64,000 bases of DNA from Clostridia bacterium (lineage in GTDB: Bacteria > Bacillota_A > Clostridia > Oscillospirales > Acutalibacteraceae): contig JAFYUD010000092.1 in NCBI GenBank assembly GCA_017549665.1, forward strand, positions 1 to 64,000, written 5' to 3'. This document shows, in pieces, positions 19,102 through 27,771 of the stretch (positions within the stretch are counted from its first letter, which is position 1; every line of letters starts with the position of its first letter). The notes under the pieces are model-generated. The model was not told the origin of the DNA. It did no database searches and was given only the letters and a program-made list of their open reading frames with translations. The position numbers and the translations under genes are program-made.

Positions 19102-19620
19102 TTAATTATTATTCTGTGTCTTTACTAACTTACTATTTTCAACGCTTTCATTCATCTTATTAGAAATCATATAGAAAATATCAACCATCATATCTAAACT
19201 GGGGAATCCCCTTGTAACGTCTTTTTCGGTGTATTCAACATCTTCAATATTCAAGTTGATAAACTTCAAAATCAATTCTTTAAGCATTTTAACCAACTCA
19301 ACAAAGGCTTCATTTTTCTTGTCATTCTTCATTGAATTAAGTTGCATAATCTTTTCATAATTTTCAGTGAAATAAATAATAAATTCGGTGGAGAAATCAC
19401 CGGGGATAGTATAAACATTTAATCTTGCATCCCTAATCTGAAAATCCGGCTTTGCATTCTTTGCAAAGTCAATTACATAATCTTTTCTCTGTGTATCGGC
19501 GGTAAAGTTTCTATTGTTATTATAGTTATTCTTGTTATAAGGTCTGGAATTGTTATATCTGTTATTGTTATGATAACCGCCCTTATTATAGTTTCTATTG
19601 TTATTCTTTGGGTAACCCAT
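19102..19620 (-). CDS. Asn-rich phage protein in tail-chaperone position
   Basis: 172 residues. The first ~40 residues are a low-complexity Asn/Tyr/Arg/Gly segment (repeats of NNRNYN type); the remainder is acidic and helical. No recognised domain. Its place between the 243-residue protein and the tape-measure gene is where siphophages encode tail assembly chaperones (often made by frameshift). Here the two are separate genes with a 27-base gap, so a chaperone role is positional inference only. Confidence 0.65.
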   Translation of the reverse strand: MGYPKNNNRNYNKGGYHNNNRYNNSRPYNKNNYNNNRNFTADTQRKDYVIDFAKNAKPDFQIRDARLNVYTIPGDFSTEFIIYFTENYEKIMQLNSMKNDKKNEAFVELVKMLKELILKFINLNIEDVEYTEKDVTRGFPSLDMMVDIFYMISNKMNESVENSKLVKTQNNN

Positions 19621-19647
19621 AAATAAACCTCCAGCATTCTAAAATTT

Positions 19648-20379
19648 TTATTGTCTATTCATCAAAGCATCAAGAGCCGCAACATTCATACCCTTTTTGG
19701 CTTGCGGTTTTTCTTTCTTCAAATAATCCTTAATTCTATCTTGATACTTGTTTGATTCGTACTTTAAGTACGCTAAATTATAATCATCATCGGTACGCTT
19801 TTCACCGATAACAACGGCACGTACCATATCACGAAAAACGAAAATAGGCATAGCCTGAATTTCGGAAAAACTGTTATTTGTTTTCATTGATAAGATTGCA
19901 ATATCATCAATCAAATTGTAATCACGTGTATTTTTTAATAGTTTTTCATAGTATTCAATTTCTGCTTTTACTGCTTCTTTTTCTTCCGATTGTTTATTTT
20001 TGGTCTTTGTTGCTGGCTTTCTCTTTTTCACATCTAATTGTGGAATAGCGAAAATGTCAGATGAAATAATTGATTGAATCTCTTTATAAATGGTAACAAC
20101 AAATTCTTTTTGTGTACTCAATGGGATATTATCTAACACCCATTGTTGTGTAATTTCTGGATGCTGATAGTGAATCAATCTAACCACCAAATCAGAAAGA
20201 ATTTCAAGCCTTACCGAATTATTATGTATTTCATCCACTTCAATCAAAGATGAAACAATTCTATTAAATAAACCAACCGGAATATTTAAGGCAACAGAAA
20301 AAGTCTTTTCACTACCATCAACTAATGGTAATGTAATCGCCCTTTTTTCAGGCAAAAAAGCCTTGTAATCAGCAATCAT
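19648..20379 (-). CDS. Putative tail assembly chaperone
   Basis: 243 residues with a GGAGG site before ATG. An N-terminal beta-rich part (ITLPLVDGSEKTFSVALNIP) is followed by helical segments, a Lys-rich linker near residues 120-140 and a C-terminal charged region. It follows the major tail protein and precedes the Asn-rich protein and tape measure, the usual place of the first tail chaperone (lambda gpG-like). I do not recognise the family from sequence. Confidence 0.6.
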   Translation of the reverse strand: MIADYKAFLPEKRAITLPLVDGSEKTFSVALNIPVGLFNRIVSSLIEVDEIHNNSVRLEILSDLVVRLIHYQHPEITQQWVLDNIPLSTQKEFVVTIYKEIQSIISSDIFAIPQLDVKKRKPATKTKNKQSEEKEAVKAEIEYYEKLLKNTRDYNLIDDIAILSMKTNNSFSEIQAMPIFVFRDMVRAVVIGEKRTDDDYNLAYLKYESNKYQDRIKDYLKKEKPQAKKGMNVAALDALMNRQ

Positions 20380-20398
20380 AAATAACCTCCAAAATATA

Positions 20399-20428
20399 AG
20401 GCATAAGGGGATTGCTCCCCCTATACCT
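20399..20428 (-). terminator. Hairpin after the major tail protein gene
   Basis: Imperfect stem AGG-ATA-GGGG/CCCC-TAT-CCT lying between the tail tube gene and the next gene, with no T-run on the - strand. More likely an mRNA-stabilising or partial attenuation hairpin than a full stop. Confidence 0.45.
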
Positions 20429-20445
20429 TTAAAATATATTGGTTA

Positions 20446-21024
20446 TTACTCCGCTGCGGTCTCTGTGAGGTCATCACGCCAGAATGCGCCACGCTTACCA
20501 TTAGGAAGCATTGTATCAAGGCACTTAAAGGCATAATTCAGTGCAACGGGGTCATCAGTGTTAAAATCAAGTTCATATGCGGCAGTCCATACGCATTTAG
20601 GCATAACAAGTCTGATTTCCTCACCTGTACTTTCATCAGAGCCAACAAACACAAGTGCAATTTCAGGTCTCTGCATATTTGTATTGCCGTATGTTCTCTT
20701 ACCAGACTTATTACCAACAGTAACATCATCAACATCAGAGCCGGTCAAATACTTTGCAACAGTAACGGGATTATAAGAAATAATACCAGTTTCAAAAGTG
20801 GTAACATACTTCTTTACAGCACTACCCACATCGCCCTTATTAGCAGAGCCAACCTCTAACATTTCGGGTTCACTGGTCAACTTTGCAGACTCGCCCTCTT
20901 TGATATAACCGAGGTCATCCATAGTTTCCAAATCATAGTTTTCAGTGAAATCCTTTGCAAGTGTAGCGTAGAGATAGCCAGAGCCAACAGGAACACTGCC
21001 ATTTTCAGTATTAAAAATTTTCAT
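20446..21024 (-). CDS. Major tail (tube) protein
   Basis: 192 residues, beta-rich. Features such as an early GSGYLYATL, paired TFETGIISYNP and a C-terminal LDFNTDDPVALNYAFKCLD fit tail tube proteins of TP901/SPP1-like siphophages. It polymerises around the tape measure to form the tail tube. Position after the connector genes and before the chaperone pair supports the call. A hairpin after the gene fits a highly expressed structural message. Confidence 0.7.
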   Translation of the reverse strand: MKIFNTENGSVPVGSGYLYATLAKDFTENYDLETMDDLGYIKEGESAKLTSEPEMLEVGSANKGDVGSAVKKYVTTFETGIISYNPVTVAKYLTGSDVDDVTVGNKSGKRTYGNTNMQRPEIALVFVGSDESTGEEIRLVMPKCVWTAAYELDFNTDDPVALNYAFKCLDTMLPNGKRGAFWRDDLTETAAE

Positions 21025-21039
21025 ATGCTATATCCTTTC

Positions 21040-21435
21040 TCAAAATGCCTTGCAGTCAAAAAACAATTTATTGACATAGCATTTTGTGTTTTCATCAAAA
21101 TAAATGCCGCCTTCGTTACTGAAAACAAGTTTAACGATGTTTTCAATATCACAAGGGCGGTCATAGAAATTAAGTAACTTTATTAAATTTTCCTTCAGCG
21201 AAACAATATTTAAGGGGTCAACACAACAAATTTTAATTGTCAATGTAAAATGCCTTAAATCCTTGCCGCCGTCTAACTCATTAAAAGTATAGATAATAAA
21301 ATTATCGGCTTGCAGTTCATCAGGCTTATCCACAAAGAAAATTGCATCAGCCTTTTTGCGCTTATCGGTCTTAAATACCGCTTTTGGTACAATGTTTGCA
21401 TTTGCGATATATTCTCTAACTTTTTCAAAATCCAT
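21040..21435 (-). CDS. Putative tail terminator / tail completion protein
   Basis: 131 residues. Mixed alpha/beta pattern with TLTIKICCVDP in the middle, resembling minor capsid or tail-terminator proteins of siphophages that cap the tail and join it to the head. The call rests mostly on order: connector, head closure, gp10-like, this gene, then tail tube. Ends 15 bases before the tail tube start. Confidence 0.6.
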   Translation of the reverse strand: MDFEKVREYIANANIVPKAVFKTDKRKKADAIFFVDKPDELQADNFIIYTFNELDGGKDLRHFTLTIKICCVDPLNIVSLKENLIKLLNFYDRPCDIENIVKLVFSNEGGIYFDENTKCYVNKLFFDCKAF

Positions 21436-21449
21436 TTGCTAACCCTCCT

Positions 21450-21794
21450 TTATTTCGCTTTCTTTATTTCATCAGCAACAATATCAAGATAATCCGAAAT
21501 GTTGCTATTTAATGCTGTTGATAAGTTTCCGTGATAATCGTCCTCATATGGGGCATATTGCAGATTAGAACCAACAGCACCCCAAACAACGCTTCCTTCA
21601 TCTTCTACGCCGTGTGTCCAACTTCTACGCAAAGCACCGGTATCAACGTGCGTTAATAATTTTGTGTCTGCTTCAAATTGTGTGGTTGCTTTTTCCATAC
21701 CACGGACAGCCGCCGCACGTGCTTTATCAATCAGTTCATTGGCATCAAATTTTTTAACCGCTTTTATTTCAAAAGAGATTTTATTTTTAGCCAT
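21450..21794 (-). CDS. HK97 gp10-like head-tail protein
   Basis: 114 residues. An N-terminal amphipathic helix with many Ala/Lys/Glu is followed by THVDTGALRRSW and YAPYEDDYHG, the signature of the HK97 gp10/phi11 gp17 family involved in head-tail joining. Its start overlaps the stop of the preceding gene by one base. Confidence 0.8.
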   Translation of the reverse strand: MAKNKISFEIKAVKKFDANELIDKARAAAVRGMEKATTQFEADTKLLTHVDTGALRRSWTHGVEDEGSVVWGAVGSNLQYAPYEDDYHGNLSTALNSNISDYLDIVADEIKKAK

Positions 21795-22123
21795 TAAACC
21801 ACCGCCTTCAGATAGAGAATGTAATAATCATCCCAATCAATCAGTTTTTCGATGGTATAATCAACTTCATTGTAAGTAACGGTTTTACCCTCTGTAATAT
21901 CCTTATCGGGGTCACAAAATGCCCTATATTGTGCCTCTGTGACAAAACCATATTCAGAATAGGTCTTTATGCGGTCTGCTGGCTGCACATCACAATCAAT
22001 GGTTTTACTTGCGGTTTCACCTTTTTTGTATCGACCACCAACCATATCACCGGCAGATTCAGAAATAAGCGTAATTTGTTTATTATAAAAATCTGAATAA
22101 TCGCCCATAGTCATCACCGCCAA
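21794..22123 (-). CDS. Head closure / head-tail adaptor protein
   Basis: 109 residues, beta-rich with ITLISESAGDMVGGRYKKGET and a C-terminal VDYTIEKLIDWDDYYILYL, similar in style to SPP1 gp16-type stoppers. The family closes the filled capsid and forms the interface to the tail. It lies one base from the upstream gene and overlaps the downstream one, in the expected place. Confidence 0.7.
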   Translation of the reverse strand: MAVMTMGDYSDFYNKQITLISESAGDMVGGRYKKGETASKTIDCDVQPADRIKTYSEYGFVTEAQYRAFCDPDKDITEGKTVTYNEVDYTIEKLIDWDDYYILYLKAVV

Positions 22124-22124
22124 A

Positions 22125-22511
22125 TCAACAATAAAATTTAATTCGGGGCAGTGGTAACAGAGCCTTTACATCAGCAGTTAAACCATTATTATCAATTTCG
22201 GTTGTAGCCGTACCATATGTGATACTTCTACTGCCTTGTGATTTCTGTGTTACCGTTCTTTTGCCGGTTGCCTTATTCAATTCAATAATAGAATTGTTGT
22301 AATAGGCTTTTGCAAGAGCAACGGCAGCATCAAAATAAATGGTTACATCTTCATTTTCATCAAGTCTTAAATAGTTACGGATTGCAACATATGCACGATT
22401 AACCGCATCCATCAAGATTGATTCTTTTAATGTATCAACGCCCAAATCAGCAAACAAAGATTGCAAATAGGCTAATTCTTTTGCATACTTTTCTTTCAAA
22501 GTCTCAATCAT
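22125..22511 (-). CDS. Head-tail connector (gp6/gp15-like adaptor)
   Basis: 128 residues. Helical N-terminus with many Leu/Ala residues, then RTVTQKSQGSRSITYG and a LPLPRIKFYC tail typical of Clostridial phage connector proteins that bind under the portal. It directly follows the major capsid gene. Confidence 0.75.
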   Translation of the reverse strand: MIETLKEKYAKELAYLQSLFADLGVDTLKESILMDAVNRAYVAIRNYLRLDENEDVTIYFDAAVALAKAYYNNSIIELNKATGKRTVTQKSQGSRSITYGTATTEIDNNGLTADVKALLPLPRIKFYC

Positions 22512-22536
22512 TGCAATCCTCCTAAATATCTAAAAT

Positions 22537-22567
22537 TGGGGGATAGTAAGTAATTTACCATCCCCCA
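22537..22567 (-). terminator. Hairpin after the major capsid protein gene
   Basis: TGGGGGAT-GTAA pairs with TTAC-ATCCCCCA (13 positions, one mismatch); the - strand continues ATTTTAG. A weak terminator or a stabilising 3' end for the capsid message. Confidence 0.6.
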
Positions 22568-22585
22568 TAAGTATTAAATTATAAA

Positions 22586-23398
22586 TTAGGCATTAGCCTT
22601 CTTAACAAGGATGCATTCAGGCTTTGTAACCTTGTGAGCATACACCTTACGACCCTGAACGGCACAAGCACCAATCCACTTGCCAGAACCGGTCAAATCC
22701 ACAGGCTGAACATCAACAGCCCATTCATTAACACGGGTAGCATAGTTAGGATGACCCGCGACAAACTCAACGCCAGCACCCAGATTTGCAGACTCATAAA
22801 TATTAAAGCCGAGGATAGCACCAACAGCACCGGTCTGCTTTACAGCATCGCCCAACTGGGAAGCGGGGATAAACTCATCAGATTTAAGAATCAAAGCATA
22901 AGTTTCGGGAGAAACAATAAGATAACGACCGGTAGCGGGTACGCCAATCTTTGAAAGAGTAGTACGAACATCAACGATAGTACCGTAAACAGTCTTATTA
23001 GTCAAAGCGGCAGTATCAGCCATAGCAGTACCTTCAGCCACAAGGACAGCAGCACCATCAGTATCAATAGCAAGAGCCATAGCATAACCAGCAGCATCAA
23101 GACGGTCAGCAACCATATCATCAGTTACAGCGGCAGCATCATACTTATCAAAGATTTCATTAACTGCATCGTCCTTGTTAATATCAATAGTGATGTACTC
23201 ACTTGCACCAGTAGTAGGAGTAACGCCGTTTACCTTGTCATACGCCTGAACGGTAGCAGCACCAGACTTACGCACCTTAACAGAGCCAGCCTTTGCATCA
23301 CCCTCATAACGATTATTAAAAATAACACCATCTCTCAAAGCGAGAGTAATCTTCAACTTATCATCAATAAGATTAGAATATCTTGCAGAAAGTTCCAT
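22586..23398 (-). CDS. Major capsid protein
   Basis: 270 residues. Early RYSNLIDDKL and FNNRYEGDAKAGSVKVRKSG, long Asp/Ala-rich middle (DMVADRLDAAGYAMALAIDTDGAAV), TGRYLIVSPETYALIL and AGHPNYATRVNEWAV fit the P22-coat/N4-gp56-like HK97-fold capsid proteins of gut Firmicutes siphophages. It forms the icosahedral shell. It follows the scaffold gene and has GC-richer codon use than other prophage genes, as expected of a very highly expressed protein. Confidence 0.85.
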   Translation of the reverse strand: MELSARYSNLIDDKLKITLALRDGVIFNNRYEGDAKAGSVKVRKSGAATVQAYDKVNGVTPTTGASEYITIDINKDDAVNEIFDKYDAAAVTDDMVADRLDAAGYAMALAIDTDGAAVLVAEGTAMADTAALTNKTVYGTIVDVRTTLSKIGVPATGRYLIVSPETYALILKSDEFIPASQLGDAVKQTGAVGAILGFNIYESANLGAGVEFVAGHPNYATRVNEWAVDVQPVDLTGSGKWIGACAVQGRKVYAHKVTKPECILVKKANA

Positions 23399-23448
23399 AA
23401 TTTAAAGTCTCCTTTATATAGTAAATTTTGTAGTTTTATAATTTTGTT

Positions 23449-24027
23449 TTAAGTAAGTTTGATACCGGGATTAAGTTTTGCAAAAGCGGCAGCAACACCA
23501 TCAACAATGCCATCATCTCCACCATTGGGAGGGGTGTAATTACTACCCTTTAAACCGTCCTTAATTCCCTTTGAAACAGCACCGGTATAAATCTTTTCAA
23601 AGGTTGCCATATTCTTATTTGTGGTTTCCTCATCAGCACCAACAAAGAAATCAACCAATTCAACCGGTAAACCCTTTTCATTTGCAAAAGTCAAAGCCTT
23701 GTTTGTCAAATCCTTTCTGACATTTTCGGCTTGCATCTTTGCAATCTGTGCTTCTAATTCGGCAACCCTCTTATCCTTGGGGTCTGCTTCGGGGTAAAGT
23801 TCCTTAATCTTTGCATCAACCAAAGATTTAAACTCATTGCCCTTCTTCCACGTTTCAAGTCCCTTGCTATGGTACTTATCTAACGTAGGCTGGATAAACT
23901 TTTTGCCATCTTCGGTTTCAAGAAATTTGCTTACTCTATCGGCTGTAACGTGACCGCCAATATAATTTTCAAAATCTTCTGTGCCTTCAAAGCCTTTAAG
24001 GGCTTCAACAATTTCATTAAAATTCAT
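23449..24027 (-). CDS. Capsid scaffold protein (DUF4355-like)
   Basis: 192 residues, highly charged coiled-coil middle (VAELEAQIAKMQAENVRKDL), Gly/Pro-rich stretch near residue 165, and a short C-terminus ending AKLNPGIKLT. This pattern is that of phage minor structural/scaffold proteins that guide capsid assembly and are lost on packaging. It immediately precedes the capsid gene. Confidence 0.8.
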   Translation of the reverse strand: MNFNEIVEALKGFEGTEDFENYIGGHVTADRVSKFLETEDGKKFIQPTLDKYHSKGLETWKKGNEFKSLVDAKIKELYPEADPKDKRVAELEAQIAKMQAENVRKDLTNKALTFANEKGLPVELVDFFVGADEETTNKNMATFEKIYTGAVSKGIKDGLKGSNYTPPNGGDDGIVDGVAAAFAKLNPGIKLT

Positions 24028-24103
24028 AGTTAATTAGTCTCCATTTCTGCCCTATATGTATTTGAATAAATCCATACAGTGCAAATTTTTTGATAAATAT
24101 ATA

Positions 24104-24135
24104 TAAAATGCCCTCCAGCCAAAGCCAGAGAGCAT
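24104..24135 (-). terminator. Intrinsic terminator between minor head and scaffold genes
   Basis: Stem ATGCTCTC/GAGGGCAT followed on the - strand by TTTTATATATATTTA. Late genes on both sides run the same way, so it would split the late region unless an antiterminator or phage polymerase reads through. A TTGCAC box about 25 bases on may start a second transcript, but I see no clear -10. Confidence 0.65.
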
Positions 24136-24144
24136 ATTAAACAA

Positions 24145-24981
24145 TTATTTTGTTTTCTTGCTATTGCGCCATTCTTCAAAGGTCTGGTAATTAACCTCTG
24201 TTTTGGTTTCATTATCTGCCCTTGTTTTAGCCTTCCAGCCATCAACCACCGGCACATAACAACAACGGCAATTCGGATGAGCCGGAATTTTTGGGGCATC
24301 ATCAAGATTAAAATACTTGCCGTCTAAATCGGCGCAATAATCACAAGTATTTGATTCAAGTGTTGCAGTCCACATAACTTTTTTAACAACACCCGATGTT
24401 TTATAAATATCAATTTGTGCATCGCTTACAACTCTTGCAAGTTCAGTTTGCACAAGTCTTTTCGCCTGATATGCGGATGAGCCGAAATCATCTTTAATTT
24501 TCTTTGCTATTGCGTTTGGTCTTTTTCCAGTCCTTACGCATTCGAGAACATCATTATAAATTCGGTTTGCAAGGTCATTTGTATTGTCCCATACCCTTGA
24601 CGAAAAATTTTTACCATCAATGATTGTATTGATTGCTCTATCAATCATTTCTTGCCTTACAAGGTCATAACTGCCCTTTAAGCCTAAAACGCTTGCAGTC
24701 TTAACCGCTGCGGATGTATAGCAATCATCCATCAACTTTTTCAAAAATTCTTGTTCTTCAATGGCTAATTCCTGCAACTCAACAGAAACGGAATTTTGCA
24801 AAGCAAACTGCATTTCCGGTGACAGAATAATTAACCCTTCATCATTAAGATTTTCAATAATGATAGCGGCGATATGCTCATTAACCGCATCTTGTTTAAC
24901 CTTGTATTTCTTCAAAAGTTTCTTTAACTTCTTTAAAACCTCTTTATCTGCATCATCACGGATTTTTACAAACTCATTCAT
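24145..24981 (-). CDS. Minor head protein (SPP1 gp7 / Mu gpF-like)
   Basis: 278 residues. Helical N-terminal ~170 residues; the C-terminal domain has CDYCADLDGKYF and IPAHPNCRCCYVPV, the Cys-rich signature of the phage Mu F / SPP1 gp7 family. A few copies sit inside the head near the portal and aid DNA ejection or assembly. It directly follows portal, as in most Firmicutes siphophages. Confidence 0.9.
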   Translation of the reverse strand: MNEFVKIRDDADKEVLKKLKKLLKKYKVKQDAVNEHIAAIIIENLNDEGLIILSPEMQFALQNSVSVELQELAIEEQEFLKKLMDDCYTSAAVKTASVLGLKGSYDLVRQEMIDRAINTIIDGKNFSSRVWDNTNDLANRIYNDVLECVRTGKRPNAIAKKIKDDFGSSAYQAKRLVQTELARVVSDAQIDIYKTSGVVKKVMWTATLESNTCDYCADLDGKYFNLDDAPKIPAHPNCRCCYVPVVDGWKAKTRADNETKTEVNYQTFEEWRNSKKTK

Positions 24982-24986
24982 TGTTA

Positions 24987-26252
24987 TTACTCACCGAACC
25001 CATCAATTTTATCAAGTTCGATTTGCTGATTGTTTGCCTTTTCATTCTTGATTTTCTCAATCTCTTGTGATGGATTCTCAATAAATGAAAGTTGTGATAA
25101 TGCGGTTTCAAGGCTTACATTTGTACCAATACCCAGAGTATTGAGCATTGAAACAACGCTTGCTTCATCCTGCGGGATGCAAGGTTTAGCAACAATTTTA
25201 ATATCCTTAACATCAAAGTTGATTTTCTGAATAGCAAGATAATTAAACAGTCTTTCAATTCTTTCATAGACTGCATCAAGCACAATATCAACCATTAAAT
25301 TACATCTTTGCTCCAAAAATACTAAACGATTTCTTAACGCTGTACCGCTTGTATTGCTCTGCAACTTTTCATTGCCGTCAATATGGTTTGTATTTGCATA
25401 CATAGCCTCACGCAATGTTTTAATCATATTTTGAATGTATGTATCTGGTAAATTCTTTGTGAGCCAGTCAGCCGTTGCACCTTGCGGCAACACAAACATT
25501 CCGTGTTCGTCCAAATCATCCATATTGATTTTTTCAGCATCACAGCCGGTTAAAACAAAGTAAGCAGTACGGAAATCAGAAATAGTATTTACTTGGTCAC
25601 TCAATACATTGTTGTATGAGTCCTGCAAACTCTTAATTTTAAAATAGATAGTATCTTTAATATCTTCCATTCGGCAGACGGAAACAGGAATACCAGCACC
25701 CATTTTTGTGGATTTAGTATCAATCTTTGTTTCGCCCTTGTAAATATCAATTCTGCCTTCAGGGTAATAAACATCTCTATATGTAGAGTCATCAAACGGC
25801 TTTTTATAGAAGTGAATAAATCTAAAAGGTTTGCCGTCATCGTCACAATAACAAATAGAATTTAAAGGTGATAAAATCTTTTCGCTAAATCTGCCCTCAC
25901 TGTCAATATAATTCAGAATGTAGGCAGTGCCAAAAATTTCAAGTGTTTTCATCAACTCTTGATTGTGGTTTTCTTTCCAATGGAAAGTATTATTATAGAT
26001 TGCTTCAATTACATCTTTATTATTAGAAAGTGAAACGTAAGAAAGAGGATTACCCAAACTATATTGAACCTCCTCATTAACAAACTTGTTTACAAAGTTA
26101 TCAATGGTGATTCTGTTTGCCCTCTTTTTAAATTTAATATAGTTTCTTTTAATATCGTGTTCGCCGTCATAGTATCGCTTCATAGATGCGAATGTTGGTT
26201 TATGCTTGTAATGTTCGGCAATCATTTTTTGTAGTAAAATTTCATCTGTCAT
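24987..26252 (-). CDS. Portal protein (SPP1 gp6 family)
   Basis: 421 residues. Opening KRYYDGEHDIKRN and RITIDNFVNKFVNEEVQYSLGNP are typical of SPP1-type portals; central NTISDFRTAYFVLTG and the conserved GNEKLQSNTSGTALRNRL lie in the stem/wing region. A dodecameric ring at one capsid vertex through which DNA is packaged and ejected. It lies five bases upstream of the minor head gene. Unusually, two tail-type genes separate it from terL. Confidence 0.9.
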   Translation of the reverse strand: MTDEILLQKMIAEHYKHKPTFASMKRYYDGEHDIKRNYIKFKKRANRITIDNFVNKFVNEEVQYSLGNPLSYVSLSNNKDVIEAIYNNTFHWKENHNQELMKTLEIFGTAYILNYIDSEGRFSEKILSPLNSICYCDDDGKPFRFIHFYKKPFDDSTYRDVYYPEGRIDIYKGETKIDTKSTKMGAGIPVSVCRMEDIKDTIYFKIKSLQDSYNNVLSDQVNTISDFRTAYFVLTGCDAEKINMDDLDEHGMFVLPQGATADWLTKNLPDTYIQNMIKTLREAMYANTNHIDGNEKLQSNTSGTALRNRLVFLEQRCNLMVDIVLDAVYERIERLFNYLAIQKINFDVKDIKIVAKPCIPQDEASVVSMLNTLGIGTNVSLETALSQLSFIENPSQEIEKIKNEKANNQQIELDKIDGFGE

Positions 26253-26265
26253 AGTCTCACCGCCT

Positions 26266-27747
26266 TTATACCAGAGATTTTATATAATCGGCTAATGTCA
26301 ACGTATCATTGCCGGACTTAATATAGATTTCACCTAAAAACAGTGCATCAAGTGCAACTTCCATTTTGTCAGTTTCGGCAATCTTACCAACGCCCAAACC
26401 CTTACCTCCAGCACGGAAATCAAGCAAAACGGAAATAGTTGATACAAATGTTTCTTCCTGCGCTGATTCTGATAAAGCATCAGTAACCACCACTTTGAAA
26501 TTGTAACTTGATGTTTCCTCAAACTCATTTGTTAAGGTAACATTCGTATTCTTTGTGATTGCTCCATATGTAGTCCAACTTGTAGCAGATGACTTTTTAT
26601 AATACAAAACGCCGGTTGCTGAATTTTTGCTATTAACGCTTGCAAAACTCCAATTAGCATTTACAACCATCTTTTTACCATTGCTATCACTGCGCTGTAC
26701 GCTAAATGCCGTTACCTTTGGTTTGGAATAGGCGTAAACTGTAATAGCGGATGATGTCTTTGATGCAGATGACCTACCACGGCTATCTTTTGCAACAACA
26801 GTAAATGTCTTACTACCGGATGATGTAAATGCACTACCGGTATAATTAAGGCTTGTACTTGTTTGAGTTGTACTATAACCGCCACTGATTGTAAAACTGC
26901 TAATGGTTGAGCCATAAGCACCGGAGGCGGTTGCAGCAATCTTTGCTTTTGAATAACCAGCAACATATAGACCCCATCCCGCCACAACGGAATTTGCACT
27001 ATTATCAAGTGTTACCGTTAAATCTCCGATTGTAGGAATGATTGTAGCCGGTACAGTTACAGTAAATGTCTTTGATGCAGCAGAGCCAATTTGAGAACTA
27101 CCGTTATATGTGTATAATGTAGCGGTCATTGTGCCGCTTGTAGCCTTTGGTAATTGGTTTGCAACAGTTAAAGGCAATGTGTAACCAGTATAGGTATATG
27201 CAGATGATGTATTAGGACTAATTGTGCCGGTTGTATGACTCCAATCACCCAAACTAAACTTTAATTTATAAGTAAATGCAGATGATGCGGGAGTCCATTT
27301 AATACTACAAGCATTACCCAGCGTTTTATCTGTTGCTGTTGTAATACTTGATGCACGGGGAATTGTATCTAATGTAACCGTTGCCGATGCAGTGATTGTA
27401 CCAACGCTAACACCGCTATATGTACCACTCATACGCCACGAGGCAGACAAAGTACACGACTTTGTACCATCGCTGTTATGGGGTACTTGCACTTTATATG
27501 TTTTAATCAGTTTATAAGTGTCTGTGTTTGGGTAGTGATTGATTGCAGGGGCAGTGTATGTCTCTGATACTCCATTGATTGATACCGTGCTATCACTTCT
27601 TGAACCAACATTCAAAGAATAGTATCTGATATACACATTTAATGTTACATCTGTATAGTTGCCGCTTACACTTTGACTGCCTGACCATTCACAGTATAAG
27701 CCAAAGTTACCAACGGCATATTTTGAAAAACTACCACTTAAAGCCAT
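26266..27747 (-). CDS. DUF859 phage structural protein
   Basis: 493 residues, Ser/Thr-rich beta repeats. The start (MALSGSFSKYAVGNFGLYCEWSG.Q), NHYPNTDTYKLIKTYKVQVPHNSDGT and RGRSSASKTSSAITVYAYSKP match the DUF859 family of siphovirus structural proteins, probably a tail-tip or head-decoration fibre made of immunoglobulin-like sandwiches. The last ~60 residues (DFRAGGKGLGVGKIAETDKMEV) resemble the C-terminus of host-binding tail proteins. It lies 14 bases before portal, an unusual place for a tail fibre. Confidence 0.85.
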   Translation of the reverse strand: MALSGSFSKYAVGNFGLYCEWSGSQSVSGNYTDVTLNVYIRYYSLNVGSRSDSTVSINGVSETYTAPAINHYPNTDTYKLIKTYKVQVPHNSDGTKSCTLSASWRMSGTYSGVSVGTITASATVTLDTIPRASSITTATDKTLGNACSIKWTPASSAFTYKLKFSLGDWSHTTGTISPNTSSAYTYTGYTLPLTVANQLPKATSGTMTATLYTYNGSSQIGSAASKTFTVTVPATIIPTIGDLTVTLDNSANSVVAGWGLYVAGYSKAKIAATASGAYGSTISSFTISGGYSTTQTSTSLNYTGSAFTSSGSKTFTVVAKDSRGRSSASKTSSAITVYAYSKPKVTAFSVQRSDSNGKKMVVNANWSFASVNSKNSATGVLYYKKSSATSWTTYGAITKNTNVTLTNEFEETSSYNFKVVVTDALSESAQEETFVSTISVLLDFRAGGKGLGVGKIAETDKMEVALDALFLGEIYIKSGNDTLTLADYIKSLV

Positions 27748-27771
27748 TAGTTAAAATTCCTCCTCTCTTGT

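Noticed and set aside
24104..24135. Late operon split as proof of a second promoter
   Set aside because: The terminator is clear but I could not find a convincing -10 box downstream, so no promoter feature was listed.
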